From: Kitasatospora sp. Root107
Lineage (GTDB): Bacteria > Actinomycetota > Actinomycetes > Streptomycetales > Streptomycetaceae
Direction: 5' to 3'
NCBI RefSeq assembly: GCF_001424875.1
Contig: NZ_LMCT01000001.1
Location: forward strand, 54,022 to 118,021
DNA length: 64,000 nt
Shown one piece after another: positions 49,051 through 57,525 of the stretch (within the stretch, counting starts at the first letter, position 1; the number at the start of each line of letters is the position of its first letter). The translations under genes and the position numbers were made by a program. Under the pieces are notes generated by a model. That model searched no databases. It saw nothing but the letters and a program-made list of their open reading frames with translations, and was not told the DNA's origin.

Positions 49051-49889
49051 CCGCGATTCCCGACATGCATCAAGTCATCGGCAGCCACGACCTGCTGCTG
49101 GTCACCCTGGACACCCTCCGCTTCGACGTGGCCGAGGAGCTGGCCGCCGCCGGGCGGCTGCCCAACCTCGCCGCCGTCCTGCCCGGCGGCCGGTGGGAGC
49201 GCCGGCACTCCCCCGGCAGCTTCACGTACGCCGCCCACCAGGCGATCCTGGCCGGGTTCCTGCCCACCCCCGCCACGCCGGACGGGCCGCATCCGAGGCT
49301 GTTCGCGGCCCGGTTCGGCGGCTCGGAGACCACCGAGGCCCGGACCTGGGTCTTCGACACCCCCGACCTGCCCTCCGCGCTGGCCGCCGCCGGGTACCGG
49401 ACGGTCTGCGTCGGCGGGGTCGGCTTCTTCAACAAGCAGGGCCCGCTCGGCTCGGTACTGCCGGGCATGTTCCAGCAGAGCCACTGGGAGCCGGAGTTCG
49501 GCGTCCCCTCGCCCACCTCCTTCGAGGCGCAGGTGGCCAGGGTCGAGCAGGTGACGGCCGAACAGCCGCCCGGGCAGCCGCTGTTCCTGCTGCTGAACGT
49601 CTCCGCGCTGCACCAGCCGAACTGGTTCCACCTGCCGGGCGCCACCCGGGCCGACGGCGACACCCGGGCCAGCCACGCCGCCGCACTGGAGTACGTGGAC
49701 GCGCACATCGGGCGGCTGTTCGCGGCGATGAGCCGCCGCCGGCCGTGCTTCGCGATCGTCTGCTCCGACCACGGCACCGCCTACGGCGAGGACGGCTGGA
49801 CCGGGCACCGGATCGGCCACGAGGTGGTCTGGACGGTCCCGTACGCCCACTTCACCCTGCCGACCGGAAGCCATGGGAACGACTCATGA
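49047..49889 (+). CDS. STM4013-like alkaline-phosphatase-superfamily hydrolase
   Basis: 280 aa. The sulfatase/phosphodiesterase metal site can be traced: Asp22 in LLLVTLDTLRFD, candidate nucleophile Thr60 in HSPGSFTYAAH, Asp241-His242 in CSDHGTAYG, and His255 and His259 in GHRIGH. No signal peptide is seen, unusual for this superfamily, so it should act in the cytoplasm on a phosphate, sulfate or phosphonate ester. It is coupled at both ends by ATGA overlaps. Confidence 0.87.
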   Translation: MTAIPDMHQVIGSHDLLLVTLDTLRFDVAEELAAAGRLPNLAAVLPGGRWERRHSPGSFTYAAHQAILAGFLPTPATPDGPHPRLFAARFGGSETTEARTWVFDTPDLPSALAAAGYRTVCVGGVGFFNKQGPLGSVLPGMFQQSHWEPEFGVPSPTSFEAQVARVEQVTAEQPPGQPLFLLLNVSALHQPNWFHLPGATRADGDTRASHAAALEYVDAHIGRLFAAMSRRRPCFAIVCSDHGTAYGEDGWTGHRIGHEVVWTVPYAHFTLPTGSHGNDS

Positions 49890-51202
49890 GGCCCTATCAG
49901 TCCTACGTCTACGCCTACCCGCACAAGACGGCGTACCGGCAGTTGGAGCCCCGGCCGCAGCTGGCGGAGCTCTGGGCGGGCGAGCCACAGGACGCCCTCT
50001 CGCTCTACCTGCACATCCCGTTCTGCGAGGTGCGCTGCGGTTTCTGCAACCTGTTCACCCGGATCGGCAGCCCGGACGGGCTGACCACCGCCTACCTGGA
50101 CGCGCTGGAGCGGCAGGCCGTCGCCGTCCGGGCGGCGCTGGACGAGGGGGCCCGGTTCGAGGTGGCGGCCTTCGGCGGCGGCACACCCACCTATCTGACG
50201 GCGCGGGAGCTGGAGCGGCTCTGCGATCTGACGGAGCAGCGGATGGGGGTGGACCTGCGAGCCGTGCCGCTCTCGGTCGAGGCGTCCCCGGACACCGCCA
50301 CCGCCGACCGGCTGGAGGTGCTGGCGGACCGGGGCACCACCCGGCTCAGCCTCGGGGTGCAGTCCTTCCTGGACGAGGAGGCCAAGTCGGCCGTCCGCCC
50401 GCAGAAGCGGGCGGCGGTGGAGGCGGCGCTCGGTCGGATCAGGGCGGCCGGCTTCCCGGTGCTGAACATCGACCTGATCTACGGCATCGACGGGCAGACC
50501 GGGGCGAGCTGGCTGCGCTCGCTCGACGCCGCGCTGGCCTGGCGGCCGGAGGAGCTCTACCTCTACCCGCTCTACGTCCGCCCGCTGACCGGGCTGGCCC
50601 GCCGCTCCGACCCACCGGACCGGTCCATGCCGCAGGACTGGGACACCCAGCGGCTGGCGCTCTACCGCTCCGGCCGGGACCACCTGCTGGCGCACGGCTA
50701 CCGGCAGGTGTCGATGCGGATGTTCCGCCGGGCCGACGCGGCGGCCGAGGTGGCGGGCGAGTACAGCTGCCAGACCGACGGCATGGTCGGCCTGGGCTGC
50801 GGCGCCCGCTCGTACACCGCCGGACTGCACTACTCCTTCGACTACGCGGTGAACGCCACCGAGGTGCGCGGCATCATCGACGACTACGTGGCCACCACCG
50901 ACTTCGGGCACGCCGAGCGGGGCTGGCCGATGGACCAGGACGAGGCCCGCCGACGGCACCTGCTGCAGTCGCTGCTGCAGGCCGACGGACTCGAACTCGC
51001 CGACTACCACCGCCGGTTCCACTCCACCCCGGCCGAGGACTTCCCGGCCGAACTGGCCGGCTTCGCCGAGCGCGGCTGGCTGGCGGACGGCCCCGGCCGG
51101 CTGGCACTGACGGCCGAGGGGCTGGCGTACTCGGACGCGGTCGGACCGGCGCTGTTCTCCCCTGCCGTGCGGCACCGGATGGCCGGGCACCAGGCCCGAT
51201 GA
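49886..51202 (+). CDS. STM4012-like radical SAM protein (HemW/HemN-related)
   Basis: 438 aa. The radical SAM cluster motif is C-x3-C-x2-C (Cys47, Cys51, Cys54 in HIPFCEVRCGFCN). GGGTPTYL, the SVEASPDT strand, LSLGVQSF and NIDLIYGIDGQT follow, as in HemW/HemN and class C radical SAM methyltransferases. The C-terminal part has a HemN-like winged-helix segment. The reaction is unknown; it need not concern haem. It overlaps both neighbours by 4 nt. Confidence 0.9.
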   Translation: MRPYQSYVYAYPHKTAYRQLEPRPQLAELWAGEPQDALSLYLHIPFCEVRCGFCNLFTRIGSPDGLTTAYLDALERQAVAVRAALDEGARFEVAAFGGGTPTYLTARELERLCDLTEQRMGVDLRAVPLSVEASPDTATADRLEVLADRGTTRLSLGVQSFLDEEAKSAVRPQKRAAVEAALGRIRAAGFPVLNIDLIYGIDGQTGASWLRSLDAALAWRPEELYLYPLYVRPLTGLARRSDPPDRSMPQDWDTQRLALYRSGRDHLLAHGYRQVSMRMFRRADAAAEVAGEYSCQTDGMVGLGCGARSYTAGLHYSFDYAVNATEVRGIIDDYVATTDFGHAERGWPMDQDEARRRHLLQSLLQADGLELADYHRRFHSTPAEDFPAELAGFAERGWLADGPGRLALTAEGLAYSDAVGPALFSPAVRHRMAGHQAR

Positions 51203-52128
51203 CCACCTTCCTCGGACTTCCCGGACTCGAACCACCGCGTGAGCCACAGGAGTTGACCGTCCTCTACCGGGGCCCGCTGGCCTCCTGCGACTACGACTGC
51301 CCCTACTGCCCGTTCGCCAAGCGCCGGGACAGCCCGGCCACCCTGCGGGAGGACCGGGCCGCGCTGGAGCGGTTCTGCGACTGGGTGGCCGAACAGCCCG
51401 CCGTCTCCGTCCTGTTCACACCCTGGGGCGAGGGGCTGGTGCGGTCCTGGTACCGCCGGGCGATGGTGCGGCTCAGCCTGCTGCCGAACGTCCGCCGGGT
51501 GGCGATCCAGACCAACCTGAGTTGCCGCACCGACTGGCTGGCCGAGGGCGACCCGGCGAGCCTCGCGCTCTGGGTGACGTACCACCCGGGCCAGGTCGCC
51601 CGGCACCGGCTGCTGACCAAGTGCCAGGAGCTGGACGCGCTCGGCGTCCGGTACAGCGTCGGTGTGGTCGGGCAGCCCGAACACCTGGCGGCGGCCCGGG
51701 AGTTCCGGGCCGCGCTGCGCCCCGAGGTCTACCTCTGGGTCAACGCCGCCGAGGGCCGCCGCTACACCGACACCGAGGCCGCCGAGTGGACGGCACTGGA
51801 CCCGCTGTTCGGCTGGAGCCGCGAGCCGCACCCGAGCGAGGGCCGCCGCTGCCGGACGGGCTCCTCGGTGATCTCGGTCTTCGGCGACGGCTCGGTCCAG
51901 CGCTGCCACTTCGTCCGGGCCCCGCTCGGCAACATCTACGACGGCTCGTACCGCACCGGCCTGGCCGAGCGGCCGTGCCCGCTGCCGGTCTGCGACTGCC
52001 ACATCGGCTATGTGCACCTGGAGACGCTGCCGCTGTACGACGTGTTCACCGAAGGAGTGCTGGAGCGCATTCCGTACGGGCTCGATCCGTACGGGATCAG
52101 CCGACCAGCAGCGCCAGTTGGCCGGTGA
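51199..52128 (+). CDS. STM4011-like radical SAM protein with C-terminal Cys cluster
   Basis: 309 aa. The cluster motif is Cys30-x3-Cys34-x2-Cys37 (CDYDCPYCPF). Five more cysteines (218, 236, 260, 265, 267) in the C-terminal part, spaced CRT...QRCHF...PCPLPVCDC, look like a twitch/SPASM-type auxiliary iron-sulfur site. It starts with an ATG overlapping the STM4012 stop. Its 3' end overlaps the 3' end of the opposite-strand kinase gene by 32 nt. Confidence 0.9.
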   Translation: MTTFLGLPGLEPPREPQELTVLYRGPLASCDYDCPYCPFAKRRDSPATLREDRAALERFCDWVAEQPAVSVLFTPWGEGLVRSWYRRAMVRLSLLPNVRRVAIQTNLSCRTDWLAEGDPASLALWVTYHPGQVARHRLLTKCQELDALGVRYSVGVVGQPEHLAAAREFRAALRPEVYLWVNAAEGRRYTDTEAAEWTALDPLFGWSREPHPSEGRRCRTGSSVISVFGDGSVQRCHFVRAPLGNIYDGSYRTGLAERPCPLPVCDCHIGYVHLETLPLYDVFTEGVLERIPYGLDPYGISRPAAPVGR

Positions 52129-53260
52129 CCGGGGCGGTCCTCGGCGGCAGCTGTGCGGTCAGCCGGGCCAGGTCGCGGGCGGCGTCCTCGGCCTGCCGGC
52201 CGCCGATGCCGGTGCCCAGCACCTCGCCGAGCAGCCCGACCGCCTCGGGCACCCGTCCGTCGGCGGCGAACCAGATCGCCAGGTCGTGGCAGGTCCGCAG
52301 GGTGCGCGGGTCGTGGGGGCCGCACTCGCGGGCGAACTCGCCGATCAGCGGCCAGAGCCGACGGGCCGCCTCCGCGGGTGAACCGGCCGCCCCGAGGGCC
52401 CAGGCGGCGTCGGCCCCGGCCCGGAGTTCGTCGCCCCGGCCCGGCTTGATCTCGGCCAGCCGACGGGCCACCTCGAGCCCGTCGGCCGGGCGGTGCGCCG
52501 GGTCCTTGGCGAGCAGGTCGAGGATCAGCCGCTCCAGCAGCAGCGGCAGCTCCGGGGCGAGCTGACGGGGCCTCGGCGGCTGGACGTCGACGTGCTGGCG
52601 CATCAGCCCGACCACCGTCCCGGCGTTGAACGGCCGCTGTCCGACGCACAGTTCGTAGAGCATGCAGCCGACCGCGTACAGGTCGACCCGTCCGTCCACC
52701 GGCCCGTCCGCCCAGCGCTCGGGCGCCAGGTAGATCGGGCTGCCGATCACCGACCCGACGGTGGTCAGGCCGCCCGGGCGGCCGTCCAGCCGGGCGATGC
52801 CGAAGTCCAGCACCTTGGCGCTGCCGGCGTCGGTGATCATGATGTTCTCGGGCTTGATGTCCCGGTGCACCACGTCGGCCCGGTGGGCGGCGGCCAGCGC
52901 CACGCAGACCTGGCCCAGCCAGTCCAGCACCTGCGGCAGCCCGGGCCTGGCCTGCTTGGCCACCGCCGCCAGCGAGCGGCCCGGCACCAGCTCCATCACC
53001 AGGTAGGGGCGGCCGGTCGCGGTCTCGCCGATGTCGTGCAGGGTGACGATGTGCGGGTGGTTCAACTTGGCCACCGCCCGCGCCTCATGGCTGAACCGGG
53101 CGATGTCCCCGGCCCCGAGCTCCGCCGAGTCGGAGATCACCTTGACCGCGATCTCCCGGCCGAGCCGGGTGTCGACGGATCGCCAGACCACCCCGAAGCC
53201 ACCCCGGCCGATCTCCTCGACCAGCTGGTACTTGCCGTCCAAAATGTCCCCGGCCCGCAT
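52097..53260 (-). CDS. Serine/threonine protein kinase (soluble, Hanks type)
   Basis: 387 aa from the ATG at 53260, which has GGGGAG seven nt upstream; an earlier ATG at 53287 has no ribosome site. The catalytic domain (about 11-270) is complete: GRGGFGVVW, Lys40, HRDIKPEN (Asp134), DFG 152-154 and APERW. The last 115 residues are helical, TPR-like in composition, with no membrane helix, unlike PknB-type kinases. Targets are unknown. It is convergent with the radical SAM operon and overlaps it. Confidence 0.93.
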   Translation of the reverse strand: MRAGDILDGKYQLVEEIGRGGFGVVWRSVDTRLGREIAVKVISDSAELGAGDIARFSHEARAVAKLNHPHIVTLHDIGETATGRPYLVMELVPGRSLAAVAKQARPGLPQVLDWLGQVCVALAAAHRADVVHRDIKPENIMITDAGSAKVLDFGIARLDGRPGGLTTVGSVIGSPIYLAPERWADGPVDGRVDLYAVGCMLYELCVGQRPFNAGTVVGLMRQHVDVQPPRPRQLAPELPLLLERLILDLLAKDPAHRPADGLEVARRLAEIKPGRGDELRAGADAAWALGAAGSPAEAARRLWPLIGEFARECGPHDPRTLRTCHDLAIWFAADGRVPEAVGLLGEVLGTGIGGRQAEDAARDLARLTAQLPPRTAPVTGQLALLVG

Positions 53261-53335
53261 CTGCCCGCTCCCCCCGAGTACCGCCATGTCGGGGAGAGTT
53301 CACCACACGGCGGCAACCGGGAGGGGAACGGTGGG

Positions 53336-54319
53336 CTACGGCTTGGTCTTCGGCAGGCCGGGCGGGTTCAGCTCGGAGCTCTGCACGGCCTCGTTCTCCA
53401 GCCCCCAGCGCTTGAGCACCTGACCGTACGTACCGTTCTTGACGATCTCGCCGATCGCCTCGTGCACCGCCCTGGCCAGTCCGTTGTCCTTCTTCGTGGT
53501 GGCCGCGATCTTGCCGAGCACCTCCGCTCCGGCGCCCGAGTAGGTGCCGATGATCCGGGTCTCGCCGGTCTGCGCGACGTGGAAGGCGGCGGTCGGGTTG
53601 GGGCCGAGGTAGGCGTCGATCCGGCCCGAGCCGAGCGCCAGGTAGTAGTCGGCGGAGTTCTGGAAGTACTTGATGTCGACCGGCTTCAGCCCGTTCTTCA
53701 GGTTCTCCTCGTTCCAGGCGATCAGCAGCTTCTCCTGGTTGGTGCCGGAGGCCACCGCGATGGTGTGCCCGGCCACGTCCTTGGGCCCGGTGACCTTCCA
53801 GTCGGTCCCCTTCTTCGCCTCGAAGCCGAGGATGTCCAGCCGGTAGGTGGCGAAGTCGTACTTCTCCTTCCGCGCCTCCGTCACGGTGATGTTGGAGAAA
53901 CCCACGTCGTACTTGTCGGAGTCCAGGCCGACGAAGATGTTCTCCCAGGAGACCGGGTTGAGCTCGACCTTGAGCCCGAGCACGTTGCCGACCAGGTACG
54001 CGATGTCCGGCTCGGCGCCGATGACGGTCTTGTTGTCGTCGGCGTAGAAGTCCAGCGGCGGGGTGGTGCCGAGCGAGTCGACCACCCGCAACGTGCCGCG
54101 CCTGCGGATCTCCTCCGGCACCAGTGCGGCGATCGCGTCCACCTTGGCGGTGGTCACCCGCTTCTGGTCGGCCGTCAGGTTCACCCTGGTCCCGTCCGGC
54201 GCGGTGTTGCCCTTCCCGGCGGCCAGGTCGGCGGCGGCCTCGCCGCCGCAGGCGGTGAGCAGCAGGGTGGCGGTCAGACCGGCGGCAGCGGCGACGAGGG
54301 CGCGACGGGGTAGGGACAT
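53336..54319 (-). CDS. ABC amino-acid transporter substrate-binding lipoprotein (1)
   Basis: 327 aa, type 2 periplasmic-binding fold (SBP_bac_3). Lipobox TATLLLTACGG with lipidated Cys24, then RRRGTLRVVDSLGTTPPL, PDIAYLVGNVLGL, KYDVGFSNITVTEARKEKYD and FATYRLDILGF, as in cystine, glutamine and opine binders. It is the last gene of the leftward operon, 32 bp after the ATPase. It pairs with a second binding protein in the same operon, so the transporter can take two ligands or ligand ranges. Confidence 0.92.
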   Translation of the reverse strand: MSLPRRALVAAAAGLTATLLLTACGGEAAADLAAGKGNTAPDGTRVNLTADQKRVTTAKVDAIAALVPEEIRRRGTLRVVDSLGTTPPLDFYADDNKTVIGAEPDIAYLVGNVLGLKVELNPVSWENIFVGLDSDKYDVGFSNITVTEARKEKYDFATYRLDILGFEAKKGTDWKVTGPKDVAGHTIAVASGTNQEKLLIAWNEENLKNGLKPVDIKYFQNSADYYLALGSGRIDAYLGPNPTAAFHVAQTGETRIIGTYSGAGAEVLGKIAATTKKDNGLARAVHEAIGEIVKNGTYGQVLKRWGLENEAVQSSELNPPGLPKTKP

Positions 54320-54351
54320 GGCGTTGCTCCAGGGGTGTGGAAGGGAGAGGG

Positions 54352-55119
54352 TCAGAGGACCTTGGAGAGGAAGGCGCGGGTGCGCTCGTGCTGCGGTGCG
54401 TCCAGCACGGCGTCCGGTGGGCCCTGTTCGACCACCACACCGCCGTCCATGAAGACCACCGTGTCGGCCACCTCGCGGGCGAAGCCGATCTCGTGGGTGA
54501 CCACGATCATCGTGGTGCCGGCGCGGGCCAGGTCCTTGATGACGTCCAGCACCTCGCCGACCAGCTCCGGGTCCAGGGCCGAGGTCGGCTCGTCGAAGAG
54601 CAGCACCTTGGGCTCCAGCGCGAGCGCCCGGGCGATCGCCACCCGTTGCTGCTGGCCGCCGGAGAGCTGCCGCGGGTAGACCTCGGCCTTGTCGGCCAGA
54701 CCGACCCGGTCCAGCAGCTCCAGCGCCTGCTTCCGGGCGACGGTCTTGGGCCGGCGGAGCGCGCTGATCGGTGCCTCGGTGACGTTCTCCAGCACGGTGA
54801 GGTGCGGGAAGAGGTTGAAGTTCTGGAACACGAAGCCGATGTGGGTGCGCTGGCGCAGCACCTCACGCTCCGTCAGTTCGTGGAGCCTGCCGCCGGAGCG
54901 GCGGTAGCCGATCAGCTCGCCGTCGATCGAGACGTAGCCCCGGTCGAGCTTCTCCAGATGGTTGATCGCCCGCAGCAGGGTGGACTTGCCGGACCCCGAA
55001 GGGCCGAGCACCACCGTCACCGCCCCGGCGGCGACCTGCAGATCCACCCCGCGCAGCACCTCCAGCTGACCGAAGCTCTTGTGCAGGCCCCGGATCTCCA
55101 CCATCGTCGTGCCGGTCAA
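54352..55119 (-). CDS. Polar amino-acid ABC transporter ATP-binding protein
   Basis: 255 aa, GlnQ/TcyN type. Walker [15 protein letters not shown], signature [12 protein letters not shown], Walker [13 protein letters not shown] and THE switch region (VVTHEIGFA). The start is a TTG overlapping the permease stop (TTGA), six nt after AGGAGG. It is the only ATPase for two permeases and two binding proteins in this locus. Confidence 0.94.
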   Translation of the reverse strand: MTGTTMVEIRGLHKSFGQLEVLRGVDLQVAAGAVTVVLGPSGSGKSTLLRAINHLEKLDRGYVSIDGELIGYRRSGGRLHELTEREVLRQRTHIGFVFQNFNLFPHLTVLENVTEAPISALRRPKTVARKQALELLDRVGLADKAEVYPRQLSGGQQQRVAIARALALEPKVLLFDEPTSALDPELVGEVLDVIKDLARAGTTMIVVTHEIGFAREVADTVVFMDGGVVVEQGPPDAVLDAPQHERTRAFLSKVL

Positions 55120-56084
55120 CTGGTGCCTCCTGTGGGCGCGGTGAGTCGGGTGGCCTGGATCTGCCGGACCAGGCCGCGGGCCCGTTGCAGCGGGGTCGGC
55201 GGCGGGGTGCGCTGCGAGCCGCGGGCGAAGTACCGCTCCAGGTAGTACTGGCCGAACGAGAGCAGCGTGGTGAGCACCACGTACCAGACGGTGGCCACCA
55301 TCAGCAGCGGCACCACCCGGCCGGTCCGGCCGTAGATCACCTGGACCTGGTAGAAGAGTTCGCCGATCGCCATCACGTAGACGATCGAGGAGCCCTTGAA
55401 CAGCGAGATCACCTCGTTGCCCGCGTTCGGCAGGATCGAGCGCATCGCCTGCGGCAGCACGATCCGGCGGATCTGCCGCAGCCGGGGGATGCCGAGTGCG
55501 GCGGCCGCCTCCAGCTGGCCGGCGTCCACCGAGATCACCCCGGCCCGGATGATCTCGGCGGCGTACGCGGCCTGGTGCAGCGCCAGCCCGAGCACGGCGG
55601 CGCCGAGCGCCCCGAGCAGGTCCATGGTCTCGAAACTCAGCACCGTCGGACCGAACGGGATCCCGATCCCGAAGCGCTTGTAGAGATAGGAGAGGTTGAA
55701 CCAGAAGACCAGCTGGACGATCAGTGGGATCGACCGGAAGGCCCAGACGTAGACCCAGGCGATGGTCTGCAGGATCGGGCTCCTGGACAGCCGCAGGAAG
55801 GCCACCACCGCGCCCACGGCGAATCCCAGCACGGTTCCGTACAGGGTGAGTTGGAGGGTGACCCCGACCGAACGCAGGATCGTCTCGGTGGTCAGGAAGG
55901 CCCGGAAGGTGGGCCAGTCCCAGCCCGGGTTGGTGGCCAGCCCGTGCAGGAACTGGGCCACCACGACGACGGCGGCCGCTCCGGCCAGCCAGCGCCAGGG
56001 GTGCCGGGCCGGGACCACCGGCAGGGCGGCCAGGTCGTCCGCCCCGGCGGCGGCCACGGGTCTCTCGGTGGCGACGGTGCTCAT
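55116..56084 (-). CDS. Polar amino-acid ABC transporter permease (1)
   Basis: 322 aa from the ATG at 56084. HisM/TcyL-type permease with five membrane helices. [19 protein letters not shown] and the ATPase-contact EAA loop [20 protein letters not shown] are diagnostic. The N-terminal cytoplasmic tail is about 40 residues. The C-terminal tail ([13 protein letters not shown]) is nearly identical to that of the divergent second permease at 59127, suggesting the two form a heterodimer or are recent duplicates. Confidence 0.93.
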   Translation of the reverse strand: MSTVATERPVAAAGADDLAALPVVPARHPWRWLAGAAAVVVVAQFLHGLATNPGWDWPTFRAFLTTETILRSVGVTLQLTLYGTVLGFAVGAVVAFLRLSRSPILQTIAWVYVWAFRSIPLIVQLVFWFNLSYLYKRFGIGIPFGPTVLSFETMDLLGALGAAVLGLALHQAAYAAEIIRAGVISVDAGQLEAAAALGIPRLRQIRRIVLPQAMRSILPNAGNEVISLFKGSSIVYVMAIGELFYQVQVIYGRTGRVVPLLMVATVWYVVLTTLLSFGQYYLERYFARGSQRTPPPTPLQRARGLVRQIQATRLTAPTGGTS

Positions 56085-56092
56085 GACGGACC

Positions 56093-57022
56093 TCACGGAC
56101 GCTCGGGCGGACTGATCTCGGACGTGGTCAGGGCCGACCCGGTGGTGCCCCACTTCTCCAGGATCTTCCGATAGGTACCGTCCTGGATCAGCTGGTTGAC
56201 CGCCGCCTGGAAGGCCGGGGTGAGCGGCGAGCCCTTCTTGAACGCGAAGCCCACGTCCAGCCGGCGGAACTCGCTCAGGAAGCGGGTGCCGGAGGCCGGC
56301 TGCGACTCCTGGTACCGCAGGCCGTTGATGGTGGACATCACCAGATCGACCTTGCCCTGCTGAAGGCTGGTCAGGGTGGCCCCTGTGTCCGAGAAGGCCC
56401 GCACCTCGTACGGCTTCTTCCCGGCGTCGGTGCAGACGCTCTTCTTCGAGTTCAGGGTGGTCTCGAAGGTGGTGCCGACCCCGGTGCCGATGGTCAGGCC
56501 ACAGAGCTGGGCGATCTCCTTGACCGGCTGCTGGGCGGTGTTGTCCTGCTTCACCGCGAAGCCCTGGCCGTCGTTGATGTAGGTGACGAAGTCGATGGTC
56601 TTCAACCGGGCGGTGGTGACCCCGAAGTTGCCGGTGCCGAGGTCGTACTTGCCGCTGCCGAGTGCGGGCAGGATGGTCTCGAAGGCGGCCTCCTCGCGCT
56701 CGATGGTGAGGCCGAGCACCTTGGCCACCGCGTCGGTGAAGTCCACGTCGATCCCGGCCGCCCTCTTCACCGCCGGGTCCGGGTAGAAGGCGCTCGGCGG
56801 GGTGCCGGAGGAGCCGCCGAGCTTCAACGCACCGGCCTTCCGGGTCTCCTCGGGCAGCAGTGCGGCCACCCGGTCCACCTTGGCGACCGTCGAGACGACG
56901 TCCTTGGCCGCCGCCGCCAGTGCGGAACTCCCGGCCGGGGCCGGCGACTTGCCCGCGCCGGAGCCGCAGGCGGTGAGCACCAGCAGGGCGGTGGCGGTCA
57001 GCGTGACGGATGCGCGTCTCAC
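56093..57022 (-). CDS. ABC amino-acid transporter substrate-binding lipoprotein (2)
   Basis: 309 aa. Lipobox LLVLTACGS with lipidated Cys19, then a type 2 binding-protein fold ([60 protein letters not shown]). The start is a GTG overlapping the GNAT stop (GTGA). It differs clearly from binding protein 1, so a different ligand is likely. Confidence 0.91.
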   Translation of the reverse strand: MRRASVTLTATALLVLTACGSGAGKSPAPAGSSALAAAAKDVVSTVAKVDRVAALLPEETRKAGALKLGGSSGTPPSAFYPDPAVKRAAGIDVDFTDAVAKVLGLTIEREEAAFETILPALGSGKYDLGTGNFGVTTARLKTIDFVTYINDGQGFAVKQDNTAQQPVKEIAQLCGLTIGTGVGTTFETTLNSKKSVCTDAGKKPYEVRAFSDTGATLTSLQQGKVDLVMSTINGLRYQESQPASGTRFLSEFRRLDVGFAFKKGSPLTPAFQAAVNQLIQDGTYRKILEKWGTTGSALTTSEISPPERP

Positions 57023-57525
57023 GGGGTCGGGGCCTTTCGGGGGAGGTGCAGGAACGGGAGGTGCTTCTCGAACGGGAGCGGGGCGAAGACCGCCGGGTCA
57101 CGGTCGAGGTCGAACAGCGGGGTGTAACCGGTGGCCAGGTAGAGCCCCTTGGCCTCGGGCTGGCGCGGACCCGTGGTGAGGAAGATCCGCCGGTAGCCGG
57201 CCGCCTCGGCGGCGAGCTCCAGCTCGGCCAGCACCCGGCGGGCCAGGCCGCGCCGGCGGTGTGCCGAGTGCGTCCACATCCGCTTGAGCTCGGCGGTCCG
57301 CCCGTCGTACCTGCGGTACGCGCCGCCCGCCACCGGCTCGCCGTCCGCCAGCAGGAGCAGCAGCGCACCGTCCGGAGCCTCGAACTCGCTGTCCGGGAAC
57401 CGGCTCATCTCCTGGTGGCCGCCCGGGCCGTAGCGGGTGACGTACTCGTGGGTGAGCTCCCGCACCAGCGGCTCCGTCAGCGGGTCGGCCAGGGTGACCC
57501 GACGGACCTCCAGCAGCGAGCTCAT
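57019..57525 (-). CDS. GNAT family N-acetyltransferase
   Basis: 168 aa from the ATG at 57525, overlapping the monooxygenase stop (ATGA). The acetyl-CoA motif A is MWTHSAHRRRGLARRVLAEL (Q/RxxGxG/A type), and YRRIFLTTGPRQPEAKGLYL is motif B. In the Bacillus ytmI operon a GNAT next to cystine-type ABC genes and LLM monooxygenases acetylates S-modified cysteines before cleavage. The same role is proposed here by context only. Confidence 0.85.
   Translation of the reverse strand: MSSLLEVRRVTLADPLTEPLVRELTHEYVTRYGPGGHQEMSRFPDSEFEAPDGALLLLLADGEPVAGGAYRRYDGRTAELKRMWTHSAHRRRGLARRVLAELELAAEAAGYRRIFLTTGPRQPEAKGLYLATGYTPLFDLDRDPAVFAPLPFEKHLPFLHLPRKAPTP

Noticed and set aside
46804..52128. RiPP precursor peptide for the radical SAM operon
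   Set aside because: Upstream spacer and gene junctions were inspected; the genes overlap, and no small frame with a ribosome site was found. A distant precursor cannot be excluded.
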